Below, in pieces: positions 1 to 10,300 of a stretch of DNA of 64,000 bases. The first letter of the stretch is position 1, and every line of letters begins with the position of its first letter. Source of the stretch: an uncultured Christensenellaceae bacterium (GTDB lineage: Bacteria; Bacillota; Clostridia; Christensenellales; UBA3700); the NCBI GenBank assembly GCA_944376205.1, contig CALWBV010000007.1, forward strand, positions 1 to 64,000, given 5' to 3'. The notes beneath the pieces are model-generated. The model made no database searches, was not told where the DNA came from, and saw only the letters and a program-made list of their open reading frames with translations. The translations under genes were made by a program, and so were the position numbers.

Positions 1-34
1 GTTCGTCCTGAGCCAGGATCAAACTCTTAAGTTC
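1..34 (-). rRNA. 16S ribosomal RNA, 5' end only
   Basis: The complement of the first bases reads AGAGTTTGATCCTGGCTCAG, the universal 5' signature of bacterial 16S rRNA, followed by GACGAAC. Matching the G of GAGTTTGATC to E. coli position 9 puts the mature 5' end near position 34. The rest of the gene lies beyond the left edge of the window. Confidence 0.97.
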
Positions 35-209
35 AATCTCTAACTCTTTCAAACAATTGACTTTGCATTTAGTGTTTTAATTTGTACACTTTGCTTAGTT
101 TGAAATAGTTTTTTACAAATTTAATTTTCTCAAATTCGCCTTCACTACTTCAACCTTCTGTTTAGTTTTTAAGGTGCTCCGCTGTCTGCTTTCCGCTGAC
201 AGCCTACAA
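35..209 (-). other. 16S rRNA leader region
   Basis: This is the stretch between the predicted rRNA transcription start (about 203) and the mature 16S 5' end. It is AT-rich and carries an inverted repeat, GCTGTC/GACAGC, at 181-203. That would form a hairpin at the very start of the precursor. Its role (processing or antitermination) is inferred only from position. Confidence 0.6.
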
Positions 210-238
210 ATAATACCATACAAAAAAAATACTGTCAA
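210..238 (-). promoter_or_regulatory. rRNA operon promoter
   Basis: On the minus strand a perfect -35 box TTGACA (233-238) is followed after 17 bp by TATTAT (210-215), which is preceded by an extended TGG. The spacer contains a run of eight T. The predicted start is near 203. The upstream side (239-300) is very AT-rich, as expected for an UP element. Confidence 0.85.
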
Positions 239-900
239 CTACTTTTTCAAGTTTTTTGCAAAATTTTTTCTTTTTCTTAAAAAGCCCGATTTTTCTGGGA
301 TTTTGAGACGATTTGAGAACGATTTCGTCTATTTTATTAGCGAATTTTAAGATAAAATATTTTAATCTCAAAAACACGGACATTGCAATCTAATTATATT
401 TACATTTTCCATTCGACAGTTTTTTATACCTGCCTGCAATTCGCCGACAAACTTTACAGCCTATTTATTCTTCTCCTTGTAATTGCCTTATTTGAAATCA
501 ACGGACCGAATCACCTTGCTTCGACTTACGGAGCACCACTATACAATCAGATAGAATACATACAGTTCTTCTAAATCGTCAACATACGCTGATGTCCAAT
601 TCTTAATTTCAGAAAGAAGATTAGCTGCAATCAATTTTTTATATTCTTCTAAAAAGAGTAAGACAAATACTTCGCCTATTGTCATTGTTTATGCCGATTT
701 TTCACAAACAACTAAAAACGCTCTTCAAAAATAATTCGAAAAACTTGTGCGTGATTTTTTATACATAGAATTTTGCCCCGTTTTGAGAAGATTTTGCCCG
801 TTTTTCTATAGTATTGATAAAGATTATAAATTTTATTTTTAAGTATTATAATATAATATAAAATTTTTGAAAAATATATTTACTTTTAATTAAGGCGTAT
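239..900. other. AT-rich intergenic region, no gene seen
   Basis: This gap separates the divergent rRNA operon and epimerase genes. I see no tRNA, no ribosome-binding-site-led reading frame and no repeat. Short open frames exist (for example around 383-574) but begin at a TTG without a Shine-Dalgarno sequence and have no recognisable content. The end nearest 850 is almost pure A/T. Confidence 0.6.
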
Positions 901-908
901 GATATACT
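900..908 (+). promoter_or_regulatory. extended -10 promoter for the epimerase pair
   Basis: TGA-TATACT at 900-908 is an extended -10 element 47 bp before the ATG at 955. No good -35 box lies 17 bp upstream. A GGAGG ribosome binding site follows at 941-945. Confidence 0.4.
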
Positions 909-954
909 TGATATGGTGTTAAATCACATACAATGATTTTGGAGGATTTATTAT

Positions 955-2562
955 ATGGCAAATAAGAAGACTGTCCTCGTAACAGGCGCTTCCGGCTCCA
1001 TGGGTAGCCAAGTTTTGAAGTGCGTTATGGGTACCGGAAAATTCGATTGCGTAATTCTTTTGAGAAAAAAGCCCTCTAACGAAAAGTTGGCTAACAACCT
1101 CATCAAGAAATATGCAAAACTCAACAACGGAGCTAAATTGACCGTCGTATTCGGTGACTTGTCCGTAAAAGAAGATTGTGTAAAAGTAGTGAAAATGAGT
1201 GATTATGTTTTGCATTGTGCAGCAGTAATTCCTCCCATTTCCGACCACAATCCTAAAGGCGCTGAAAAGACCAACTATTGGGGCGCTGTAAATCTCATCG
1301 ACTCTATCAAAGAAAGCCCCAGAGCAAAAGAGATCAAGTACGTTCACGTAGGAACGATTGCTGAATACGGCAACCGTGACTGGAAACATCCTTGGGGACG
1401 TGTAGGCGATCCTCTCGTTCCTAGCGTATATGACTTCTACGCAATCACAAAGCTCAAGGCAGAAAGATATTTGCTCGAAGCCGAACTTCCCAACTGGGTA
1501 GTTTTGAGACAATCGGGCGTTTTGCACGACAACCTCTTCAAAAACAACATGGCAGACGGACTTATGTTCCACACCTGCTGGAACGTACCTATCGAATGGG
1601 CTACCGCAAGAGACAGCGGTCTTGCACTCCAACACCTTGTTGAATATGATGCCGAAGGTACTCTCGATCCTTCTTTCTGGCAGAATATTTACAATATCGG
1701 TAACGGCGAATCTTGCCGTGTAACAGGTTATGAAACCATGGACGCAGGTTTTGCACTTATGGGCGCAACTCCCGAACAGTTCTTCAAACCCAACTGGAAC
1801 GCTGCAAGAAACTTCCACTGCTTCTGGTACTATGACAGTGACGTACTCGAGAATTATCTGCACTTCAGAACAGAGACATGGCAGAGCTTCTGGAAGAATA
1901 TGGCAAAACTCAACTGGTACTTTAAGTTTGGCGCTATCCTTCCCAAGAGTTTCTTGAGCAAAGTTACCATTCAAAAACTTTTCAAAAACTCCAACTCCCC
2001 TATGTTCTGGTACAACAATCATATTGACGGACGTATCAAGGCATTCTACGGCTCGAGAGAAAAGTTTGAAGAAATCGGTACAGACTGGTCCAAATATCAA
2101 CTCTTCTGCAAAAACCAGATCAAGGACGAAAACGGCAATGTAGTTGACTATCAAGAAAGACGCGATATCAAAAATGCAAAGAAGTACTTGCTCAAACACG
2201 GTTATGACGAAAGCAAGCCCGACAGCGAACTCGATATCGAAGATATGAAGCAAGCTGCTGAATTCAGAGGCGGAAAGTGCGTAAGCACAAAGATGGAAAA
2301 AGGCAACCTCTACAAGAAGATCAAATGGCAATGCCACAACGGTCACACGTTCGAGTCTTCGCCTTTCACTATCCTCAAGGCAGGTCACTGGTGTCCTGAA
2401 TGCTGTACTCCCGCTCCTTGGAATTTCGACGAACTCGCAAAACACATTCCTTTCTTTGCGCAAGTATGGTATGATACTCACGATCCCAGCGAGAACAACT
2501 TCTATCCTGCAGACTGCTACATGGATATAATCGAGAAAGAAAAAGAACTCGCTAAAAAATAA
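955..2562 (+). CDS. NAD-dependent epimerase/dehydratase with C-terminal zinc-ribbon-like domain
   Basis: Extended short-chain dehydrogenase fold. A TGASGSMG nucleotide-binding motif lies near the N-terminus (about residues 10-17) and YAITK supplies the catalytic YxxxK. The first 300 or so residues fit NAD(P)-dependent sugar epimerases/dehydratases, but the substrate cannot be read. The unusual part is the C-terminus: C460, H464, C480 and C483 sit in a WQC..GH....CPEC pattern, typical of treble-clef/zinc-ribbon modules that bind Zn or nucleic acid. At 535 residues it is much longer than a plain epimerase (about 310-350). The start ATG has GGAGG nine bases upstream. It is followed 31 bp later by a second epimerase-like gene and probably shares its mRNA, ending at the terminator near 3860. 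Confidence 0.8.
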   Translation: MANKKTVLVTGASGSMGSQVLKCVMGTGKFDCVILLRKKPSNEKLANNLIKKYAKLNNGAKLTVVFGDLSVKEDCVKVVKMSDYVLHCAAVIPPISDHNPKGAEKTNYWGAVNLIDSIKESPRAKEIKYVHVGTIAEYGNRDWKHPWGRVGDPLVPSVYDFYAITKLKAERYLLEAELPNWVVLRQSGVLHDNLFKNNMADGLMFHTCWNVPIEWATARDSGLALQHLVEYDAEGTLDPSFWQNIYNIGNGESCRVTGYETMDAGFALMGATPEQFFKPNWNAARNFHCFWYYDSDVLENYLHFRTETWQSFWKNMAKLNWYFKFGAILPKSFLSKVTIQKLFKNSNSPMFWYNNHIDGRIKAFYGSREKFEEIGTDWSKYQLFCKNQIKDENGNVVDYQERRDIKNAKKYLLKHGYDESKPDSELDIEDMKQAAEFRGGKCVSTKMEKGNLYKKIKWQCHNGHTFESSPFTILKAGHWCPECCTPAPWNFDELAKHIPFFAQVWYDTHDPSENNFYPADCYMDIIEKEKELAKK

Positions 2563-2593
2563 TATAAGTAAAAAATTTATAGAGGTATATAAA

Positions 2594-3811
2594 ATGGAAA
2601 GATATCAACAAGGTCCTTCTACTCAGAAGCACAATTTCAAAAACGTATTTATCTGCGGCGGTACAGGCTTTTTGGGATACTACTCGGCTCTCGAGTTTAT
2701 TAAAAAAGGCGCTAAAATCGGCGTTCTCGCTCTCCCCAACGAACTTACTCTTTCCGCAGACTGGTGGCCAAAGGAAATTCAAGTCAACTACGGTATGCTC
2801 TTTAATTTGAGACCCGGCGACGAAACCCCCACAGTTACCAAAGAAGAACTCGTAAAGATGTTCACCGGCTATGACACTCTCGTTTATGCAGTTGGTCCCG
2901 ATGACAGAATGCATACTCCCAAGGGAGTAAGCGGCTATGATTTCTTCCACAAGTATCTTGTAGAAAAAGTTGTACCCGTATTCGAAGCTGCAAAAGAAGC
3001 AGGCGTAAAGAAGGCTGTCCTTCTCAACTCTTACTTCGCATACTTTGACAGAATCTGGCCCGAAAGCCATCTCGCACAGAGACACCCTTACATCAGAGTA
3101 AGAGTTGAACAGGCTGAAGCCCTCATCAAGGTCGGCGACGGCGGTGTTGCTAACGGCGGTATGGACGTAGTCGTTCTCGAACTCCCTTACATCTTCGGCA
3201 GCATGCCCGGACGTACACCTCTCTGGAAAGAAGTATTCCTTGACAGATTTGCAGGTATGCCCGCTATCATGTTCCCTAAGGGCGGCACAAACATGATTCA
3301 CGTAAACGGTATCGCAGAAGCAGTTGTTGCTGCAGCATACTATGGCCAGCACGGCGACAAGCTCCCTATCGGTAACAAAGACCTTAAGTTTAAGGATATG
3401 ATCAATATGCTCATGGAAGACATCGGCGCTACCAAGAGATATATGGGTATTCCTACTTGGGTAGCTACTATGGGCGTAAAGATGACTGTTGTTAAGGCTC
3501 TTAAGAAAGCCGGTCAGGACAGTGGTCTTAACTACAACTACCTCATGCAGGACATTCAGTCCAAAGATTTGTACTATGAGGACGACGTAAAGAAGGTTCA
3601 GGAATATCTCCACTATGACGAACTCGGCTTCAACGGCGGCGGCACAATCGAAGACGGTATCAGAAAGACCGCTATCGCTTGCTATCCTCACAGATTTGAC
3701 GAAAACGGCAACCTTATCGAAAAATGGAAGGGCGTTAACCCTATCAGAAAGGAAACTGCTGACAACAACGTATTCGTCAACAAAGCAAAGAAAAAGGCTG
3801 AAAAGAAATAA
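2594..3811 (+). CDS. NAD-dependent epimerase-like protein, atypical active site
   Basis: Rossmann-fold SDR-like protein of 405 residues with GGTGFLG at residues 22-28. The usual YxxxK is not obvious. The best positional candidate is Y166-I-R-V-R170, where lysine is replaced by arginine, so the protein may bind NAD(P) without classical epimerase chemistry. The C-terminal 100 residues are lysine-rich and include YYEDDVKKVQEYLHYDELGF, which resembles no domain I know. AGAGG precedes the ATG. The 31-bp gap to the upstream epimerase and the terminator just downstream indicate a two-gene operon whose products may work on the same metabolite. Confidence 0.75.
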   Translation: MERYQQGPSTQKHNFKNVFICGGTGFLGYYSALEFIKKGAKIGVLALPNELTLSADWWPKEIQVNYGMLFNLRPGDETPTVTKEELVKMFTGYDTLVYAVGPDDRMHTPKGVSGYDFFHKYLVEKVVPVFEAAKEAGVKKAVLLNSYFAYFDRIWPESHLAQRHPYIRVRVEQAEALIKVGDGGVANGGMDVVVLELPYIFGSMPGRTPLWKEVFLDRFAGMPAIMFPKGGTNMIHVNGIAEAVVAAAYYGQHGDKLPIGNKDLKFKDMINMLMEDIGATKRYMGIPTWVATMGVKMTVVKALKKAGQDSGLNYNYLMQDIQSKDLYYEDDVKKVQEYLHYDELGFNGGGTIEDGIRKTAIACYPHRFDENGNLIEKWKGVNPIRKETADNNVFVNKAKKKAEKK

Positions 3812-3830
3812 TAAGCTATCGGCTTAATAC

Positions 3831-3863
3831 AAAACAGGAAGGATTTGATCCTTCCTGTTTTTA
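3831..3863 (+). terminator. Rho-independent terminator after the epimerase pair
   Basis: A perfect 14-bp stem (AAAACAGGAAGGAT with ATCCTTCCTGTTTT), a 3-nt loop and trailing T residues. Confidence 0.92.
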
Positions 3864-4108
3864 TTTGTTATTCATAACGTTTTAACGCATAAAAGCAATT
3901 TCCACGGCACCCTAATAATGCGTCTATTACAACCGATTACAACTGCCCTGACTTAAACTTCAATTGTCTTGAATTCAGTTTTTATCTATTATCTTTATTT
4001 ACTATTATATATATTATATATTATTATATTATCCTTTTATATAATAAGCTTAATCACTTAAATACGATTTCGTTTTCTGTACCATAAAACAAAATGACGA
4101 TAATAAAC

Positions 4109-4648
4109 TTAATTGCTTTTCAACATGAGAGCGTATCTCAAAATAGAAACCACCGTCTTTGAGTCTCTTAAAATATTGTTTTCTATCATTTTCAACGCTT
4201 CGCTCAAAGCAATCTTTTTTACATTCAAAAGCTCGTGTTCGTCAAGACGGTTTTGCCCTACGGAAAAATCAGTTGCCAAAAAAATATGCAAAGGCTCGTC
4301 TGTATAGCCGGGGCTAGGATAAATCAGTCCGAGATCCTTAAGGCTTTTAGCCTCAAGTCCCGTCTCTTCTTTTAATTCACGCAAAGCACAATCATAAGCG
4401 CTTTCTCCCGCCTCTACCTTGCCTGCCGGTATTTCCAAAATATTTTCCCTGTAAGGATATCTGAACTGTTCGACAAGATAAATATATCCCTCTTTGTCAA
4501 CGGCAAGCACACTGCTTCCGCCGTTATGATGAACATATTCTCTCTTACTCTCGCTACCGTCGGCAAGCGTCACTTCGTCATTATAAAGAGTCAGTATGCG
4601 TCCTTTATAAATAAGATTTTCTTTTTTAGTAAATTCTCTGCAATCCAT
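4109..4648 (-). CDS. NUDIX hydrolase, ADP-ribose pyrophosphatase type
   Basis: 179 residues, the normal length for ADP-ribose pyrophosphatases. The Nudix box is complete: G-x5-E-x7-REL-x2-E-x-G, seen as GKVEAGESAYDCALREL followed by KEETGL. A proline-glycine segment after the box (SPGYTDEP) is typical of the ADP-ribose/GDP-mannose subgroup. Family members cleave ADP-ribose to AMP and ribose-5-phosphate and clear reactive nucleotide sugars. GGGAGA lies six bases before the ATG. It is a single gene with its own extended -10 promoter. Confidence 0.88.
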   Translation of the reverse strand: MDCREFTKKENLIYKGRILTLYNDEVTLADGSESKREYVHHNGGSSVLAVDKEGYIYLVEQFRYPYRENILEIPAGKVEAGESAYDCALRELKEETGLEAKSLKDLGLIYPSPGYTDEPLHIFLATDFSVGQNRLDEHELLNVKKIALSEALKMIENNILRDSKTVVSILRYALMLKSN

Positions 4649-4678
4649 AATATCTCCCGAAATTGAATGCTATTGTTT

Positions 4679-4687
4679 ATAATACCA
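4679..4687 (-). promoter_or_regulatory. extended -10 promoter for the NUDIX gene
   Basis: On the minus strand TGG-TATTAT lies about 30 bp before the ATG at 4648. No convincing -35 box is present. Confidence 0.42.
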
Positions 4688-4993
4688 CGCCTATATAATC
4701 GGATACGCTATTATATTCATTGAATATAATTTTATATCCTTGATAGCGGTATCTTTTATTATATTATACAGCATGCCTTCATTTAACGGACAATTCGCCG
4801 CTTTTTCCTTTATTTATGATACTATAATCTGCGATGTTTTGCAATAGCAAAAAACAAAACACCACATAAATTATTTTGATACGGCTTGCAATCAATATTA
4901 CAATACAGTGAATTATCTATAACCGTTTATTGCAAGCAAAAAAACGACAAAAAAACCCACTGATAAAACTAGTATGTTTCTGTTGATAAAAAA
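4688..4993. other. AT-rich intergenic region
   Basis: No gene seen. It holds a small inverted repeat TATATTC/GAATATA near 4713-4730. A second loose pair, GCTTGCAA and TTGCAAGC, lies near 4887-4940. Neither has a recognised function. Confidence 0.5.
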
Positions 4994-5015
4994 AGAGAAC
5001 GCATTTGCGTTCTCT
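4994..5015 (-). terminator. terminator of the foldase-like lipoprotein gene
   Basis: AGAGAACGC and GCGTTCTCT form a 9-bp stem with an ATTT loop. On the minus strand the stem is followed by a run of seven T. Confidence 0.9.
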
Positions 5016-5036
5016 AATTTTTAATTATCAATCTTC

Positions 5037-7298
5037 TTAAACAAGTTCTTCGGCAAGCTTGATAACCTGTTTGTATATCTTATCGACTTTCGTCGTATAG
5101 GTATTGTTGCTGAACAAACCGAGTTGTTGCAACGTGGAAACGTCCGTGCTCATTTCATCCTTGGTAGTTTCCTTAAGATATTCTTTGATAGTCTTGGTCT
5201 CTACGGTGATAGATTCGATCTTTGTCTTATCCTCGTTGCCGTCTTCGTCTTTAGCGTATTCGATGACTACTTCGTAGCTGTAAAGATAATCGTCACCCTT
5301 GACATACATGTCTTTGTTTTCGCCTTCGCTGTCCTGCTTAACTTGCGTGGTGATAGTACCCTTGTTGTCATCCATAGGCTTGCCCGTCAACATAACAACG
5401 TGAATACCGTATTCGTTGACGATAAAGGATATTTCTGCGCCGCTTGCAGTAACCAACGTATAAACGTCTGCCGACAATTCCTCTTCGCCTTCACCTACGG
5501 AAGAAGTAAGATTTTTCTTATATACGGAGAATGCGCCGTTTGCCTTCTTAAGAACTTCGGTAGTGCCTGCATAGTTTGCGGTTCCCTCGTTCACTTTATC
5601 GCTGCCGTAATCTTCAATAGCCATAGCACCTACGCCTGCATTCGTCAAAGCTCTTGCAAGAACGGTGTATTCTTCAACATAAGTAGTTGCCTGTCCTTCG
5701 GGGGTAACTACATAGAAATCAGAACTGAACATTCCGGTATCGTCGTTGACAAGATAAATCCAATCTTCAAAAGCCTTTTGAGAAGCGTATTCTTTAACGA
5801 GATACTGTTCGAGCGTGCTCATGGAATTTGCTACTGCATATTCAGTCGCAAGGTTTACTTTAGCCTGTATATCCTCTGCCATAGCGTAAAGTATCGTCAG
5901 ATAATTTACTGCGGGATTTGCATATGGATTGGTCTCTGCATCTTCTATTGTAGCGTCAGTATAAGCGTCTTTGAGCTCGTCTTCATCTGCATTGTAATCG
6001 GGATTTGATACGTTTACGTTGATAGCTATCTTTGCAAAGAGTTCCAACATATCTTTATCGAGTCCGTCGGTAAAGCCCGTTGCGATTGCATCACGATATT
6101 GTTTAGCAAGAGCTTCGTTGCCCGCAGCAAGTGCAGTAAGCTGTTCGACTGCGGATTTTTGTGCGTCGGAGAAAGAAAGCAAAATGCTCTTTACCTGCAA
6201 ATAATCCTTATTAGGAGCCGCATATGCAAAAGTATTGCCTTCGACTGCGGTCTTATATGCATCGTCTTCAAGATAAGATATGAGATCCTGCTCAACCTGC
6301 TTGTTATATTTAATAGTTACGTTTTCGTCGATTTTAACGGTATCGAGTTCTTCACCGATTTGTTTTTGATACTTATCTACGATATAAAGCTGCATTTGCT
6401 GAACGAGATAATAATCGTAATCGGTGTACTGCTCTTCCATAGCGGACTTAAGCGACTTGAGCGCAGCTTTCATATTATCATACTTTTCTTTCTTCTTGGC
6501 GCTTACTTCCTCACTGTCCTCGCTGGTGGGAAGTTCGTTTTTGATAATAGTGTTGACATAGTTGAAGAAATATGCGCTGTCAACGCTGTCGCCGAGTTCG
6601 ATGCCGTAGAGTTTTTCAAAATACTCTATCATAGTCTGATCGGAGGTAACGTCTGTATTTTCCTCGTATTCAGCGTCTTCTTCGCTCTCTTCTTCATCGG
6701 CACGCTGTGTACGAGCGTCGAGCAAGTTCTCGTCGTCGGAAGTATCTTCCGTAGTCTCGTCATCATCGGTCTCTTCGGTTTGAGCCGATTCTTCTTCGAG
6801 TTGGGTGATAAACTCATTCCAGCTGTCACGGAATTGAGTGTTTGCCTGTTCAATACAATATCTGTACTCGTCGACGGTCAAGAACTTTTTATAGGCAGCC
6901 AACTCGCCGTTTTTAGCCTTGTAATCGTTCCAAGCGCCGAGAGAGGAAAATTTGCTCTTGAATGATGCGGGAAGCGCATCGTTTTTATACAAATATTCCT
7001 GTGCGTACAGTATGAGGAGTTTCTGCTTTGTAAGACTGTCATAGAAATACTCAACCACTTCTTCGACGCTCATCTGATAATACGTCACATAAGCGGCAAC
7101 AGAACTTTTTACAAGTGACTGAAGCTCTCCTTTATAGAGTACGGAAGATATCACACCGCTGTCCTTGGTATCGTAATTGATAGTAGCGACTACCTGGTGA
7201 TAATCTCTGTCGCCGTCCTTTGTAAACAAGTCACAGCCCACGAAAAACGAAGAAACCATAACAAGTATAAGCAAAAGGACAATAACTTTTTTCTTCAT
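5037..7298 (-). CDS. large foldase-like lipoprotein (SurA/PrsA-like)
   Basis: 753 residues with a lipoprotein signal: basic MKKK, a hydrophobic core, then the lipobox FFVGC with C22 as the lipidation site, so it is anchored outside the membrane. The remainder is helical and rich in Q/E/K, like SurA_N/PrsA chaperone domains. Near the C-terminus a segment with NEYGIHVVMLTGKP resembles the terminal strand of parvulin (PpiC) domains, but I cannot place a full catalytic site. A highly acidic low-complexity stretch lies at about 165-225. Foldase-like genes commonly follow mfd in Bacillota, as here. It has its own promoter at 7343-7371 and a terminator. The chaperone role is inferred. Confidence 0.6.
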   Translation of the reverse strand: MKKKVIVLLLILVMVSSFFVGCDLFTKDGDRDYHQVVATINYDTKDSGVISSVLYKGELQSLVKSSVAAYVTYYQMSVEEVVEYFYDSLTKQKLLILYAQEYLYKNDALPASFKSKFSSLGAWNDYKAKNGELAAYKKFLTVDEYRYCIEQANTQFRDSWNEFITQLEEESAQTEETDDDETTEDTSDDENLLDARTQRADEEESEEDAEYEENTDVTSDQTMIEYFEKLYGIELGDSVDSAYFFNYVNTIIKNELPTSEDSEEVSAKKKEKYDNMKAALKSLKSAMEEQYTDYDYYLVQQMQLYIVDKYQKQIGEELDTVKIDENVTIKYNKQVEQDLISYLEDDAYKTAVEGNTFAYAAPNKDYLQVKSILLSFSDAQKSAVEQLTALAAGNEALAKQYRDAIATGFTDGLDKDMLELFAKIAINVNVSNPDYNADEDELKDAYTDATIEDAETNPYANPAVNYLTILYAMAEDIQAKVNLATEYAVANSMSTLEQYLVKEYASQKAFEDWIYLVNDDTGMFSSDFYVVTPEGQATTYVEEYTVLARALTNAGVGAMAIEDYGSDKVNEGTANYAGTTEVLKKANGAFSVYKKNLTSSVGEGEEELSADVYTLVTASGAEISFIVNEYGIHVVMLTGKPMDDNKGTITTQVKQDSEGENKDMYVKGDDYLYSYEVVIEYAKDEDGNEDKTKIESITVETKTIKEYLKETTKDEMSTDVSTLQQLGLFSNNTYTTKVDKIYKQVIKLAEELV

Positions 7299-7342
7299 AT
7301 ATGACTCCTTATATTATAATAATATAATATTATGCATAATCT

Positions 7343-7371
7343 ATTATACACAAACAATCGGGTGTTGTAAA
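7343..7371 (-). promoter_or_regulatory. promoter of the foldase-like lipoprotein gene
   Basis: TTTACA (7366-7371), a 17-bp spacer, then a perfect TATAAT (7343-7348) on the minus strand, about 45 bp before the start codon. It ends only 5 bp from the mfd stop, so the lipoprotein can be made independently of mfd. Confidence 0.75.
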
Positions 7372-7376
7372 CAATT

Positions 7377-10300
7377 TCACTCAAAAGATTTTTTGCATTT
7401 GAGTAAAAAATGTTTTACACTCGCCAATTTTTGATCAATCGAACCCGTACGGCAGGAAAATACCAGTCTGGGACAGTCCTCGTAAGTAAGATTCACGTCG
7501 TCTCCCGACTCTCCCACCGCTATCATTACTTCTCTGTTTTTGAAACAGCCGTCGTCGGCAAACACGAGTTGCGCAATCTTGTTGGAAATATCTATACTCT
7601 TTACGTTTATCCTGCCTGCCAGATTACGTATGAGCCCCGCCTGTAATAACCTTTGCATATCGACAGGCATGCTTCCGTAACTGTCCTCGACGCTTGTTTT
7701 GAGTTTGTCCAAAGCTTCTTCGCTGTCAAGATCCAATATATTACGGTAAAGTCGCATTCTCATATCCTCGTCCGCAACGTATTTCTTGTCTATATACGTG
7801 CTGAAAGACAGATTGAGTTTGACCTCTCTCTCCCCGTCGTTTTCTATACCCTGCAACTCGTCGATAGTCTCTTTGAGCAATTTGCAATACATGTCGTATC
7901 CGACCTTTTCGATATGACCGTGTTGCTCTTTGCCTAGTATGTTGCCAGCACCTCTTATCTCGAGATCTCGCATAGCTATCTTAAAACCGCTGCCAAGCTC
8001 CGTATAATCCAATATGGCAGCCAGCCTTTTGGTTGCGTCGCTCGTAAGCACGCTGTCGGGATTGACCGTAAAATACGTATAAGCAAGACGGTTGCTTCTT
8101 CCCACTCTGCCTCTCAACTGATACATCTGCGACAGTCCCAGCCTGTTGGAGTCGCATATTATGAGCGTATTGGCATCGGGCACGTCTATACCGTTTTCGA
8201 TTATCGTAGTGCTGACCAGCACATTGTATTTTTTATCGTAAAATCCCGATATCTTATCTTCCAATTCTTCCGCCGTCATTCTGCCGTGAGCGTAATCGAC
8301 TTTTGCCTGCGGTACCAACGAAGCCACTCTTGCAGCGAATTTGTCTATACCGCCAACCCTGTTGTAGAGTATGAATACCTGTCCGTCGCGTGCCAGCTCT
8401 CTCGATACGGCGTCTACGATAAGTCCGTCGCTGAGTTCGCAAACATATGTCTGCACGGGCAATCTGTCTTTAGGCGGAGTCTCGAGTACGCTTATGTCTC
8501 TTATGCCTGTCAGCGCCATATTCAGTGTACGGGGTATGGGCGTTGCGGACATGGTGAGAACGTTTACGTTTTTCTTGAGCACTTTGAGTTTTTCTTTGTG
8601 TTCGACGCCGAATCTCTGTTCCTCGTCAAGCACTATAAGTCCGAGATCGTGGAATTGCACGTCTGATGACAAAAGTCTGTGCGTGCCCACTGCCACAAGC
8701 GATTTACCCGTGGATATCCTGTCGAGAGAAGCCTGCACCTCTTTGGGCGTTTGCAGCCTGCTGATAAGTTCGACGTCGATACCGAATTCCTTAAAGCGGC
8801 TTACGGCGGTGTTGTAATGTTGCCTTGCAAGTATTGTCGTAGGACAAAGTATTACCGCTTGCTTATTGTGACAAATCGTTTTGAATATGGCTCTCAATGC
8901 GACTTCCGTCTTTCCGTATCCGACGTCTCCGCAAAGAAGCCTGTCCATAATGATACCTCTTTGCATATCGGATTTGATTTCCTGCACCGCAGTTACCTGA
9001 TCGGGTGTGGGAGTATAGGGGAAAGCGTCTTCGAACTGTTTCTGAAGATAATCGTCTTCCTGATATTTATATCCGTGTTTATTCTGTCTTTGCGAATAGA
9101 GATCGAGAAGGTCTATCGCCATGGCCTTTATGGAAGCCTTGACGGTTTTCTTTACCTTATCGAAATCCTTGCCGCCTATGAGCGAAAGTCTGGGTTCTCT
9201 GTCGCTTCCGCTGTATCTCGAAAGCCTGTCAAGTTTATCGACGGGTACGTAAAGATATTCTGAATTGCGGTATTCGACAACTATGTATTCGGCATGAATA
9301 TCGCCCATCTCTATGAATTTTGTACCGAGACACTTGCCTATACCGTGAACTTCGTGTACAACGTAGTCGCCAACTTTCGGCATAGTAAACGCTTTTGTCT
9401 TCTGTGCTTCCTGTTTTTTACGGATGCGGGTAACGTCTTCTCTGCCAAGTACGGCAAGTTTAGCTTTGGTATATACGAAACCTTTTGCTATCTCCTCTGC
9501 CAAAAGGAAAATACCCGTCTTCTTTTCTTCGATATTCTTGACGAAACTGCACCCCACTCCGTCGGACATAAGCGTATTGCGCAGATTGTTTGCCGACACT
9601 TCGTCGCCCATACATATAAGTACCGTATAGCCCGACTTGTCAAACACCTTGAGATCGTTGACAAGCATCTCGTAATGTATGCTGTAATTATTGAGAGGCG
9701 CAGTCTCGATATTGAAAATTTCGTCAGGCGAAAAGAGCGTATTTGTCGATGTGAGATAGGACATTCCTATCTTTTGACATGCCTCGAGTTTTTGAACGAG
9801 TGCCGCCCTGTCAAGAAGCGATTTAGAATGTTCCTTGAGCGCTTCGCCGTTGGACACAAGTTGTTTTACTCTGACATAATGTTCTTTGAGATAAAGATTT
9901 ATCTGCTCATCGACTCCGCTCGGCTCGTCGAACACTACAAGAGAATCGGCGGCAAGATAATCGAAAACCGTGTTCATCTTGTCGCATACAAAAGGCAACA
10001 GCCATTGCATTTGCTGCGTGCATACCGACGATGTGGAAAGCTGGGAATAGATATTTCTGACGGGCTCCGCACTGTCCGAAGAAAGTCTGTCGATAGTCTT
10101 GCGGGCTTTCTCCATTCCGTAATCCATTACTTTCTCCGACAAAAGCAAATCGTTGTCGGGCATAAGTTGTACGCTGTCGATTGTGCGTATAGTCGTGAGC
10201 GTTTCGGGATGATACTCTTTGATACTCTCGATTTCGTCGTCAAAGAAAGATATCCTGACAGGCAAATCCATATGCGCAGGAAAAACGCTGACGATATCTC

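Noticed and set aside
383..574. Small hydrophobic open frame upstream of the epimerase genes
   Set aside because: It starts at a TTG without Shine-Dalgarno or promoter and shows no family resemblance.
919..2481. Long open frame antisense to the zinc-ribbon epimerase
   Set aside because: No ribosome binding site and no domain. The plus-strand frame has clear family motifs. Similar antisense frames at 2552-3691, 9294-10802, 31489-32658, 54283-55869 and 57912-59567 are codon-usage shadows.
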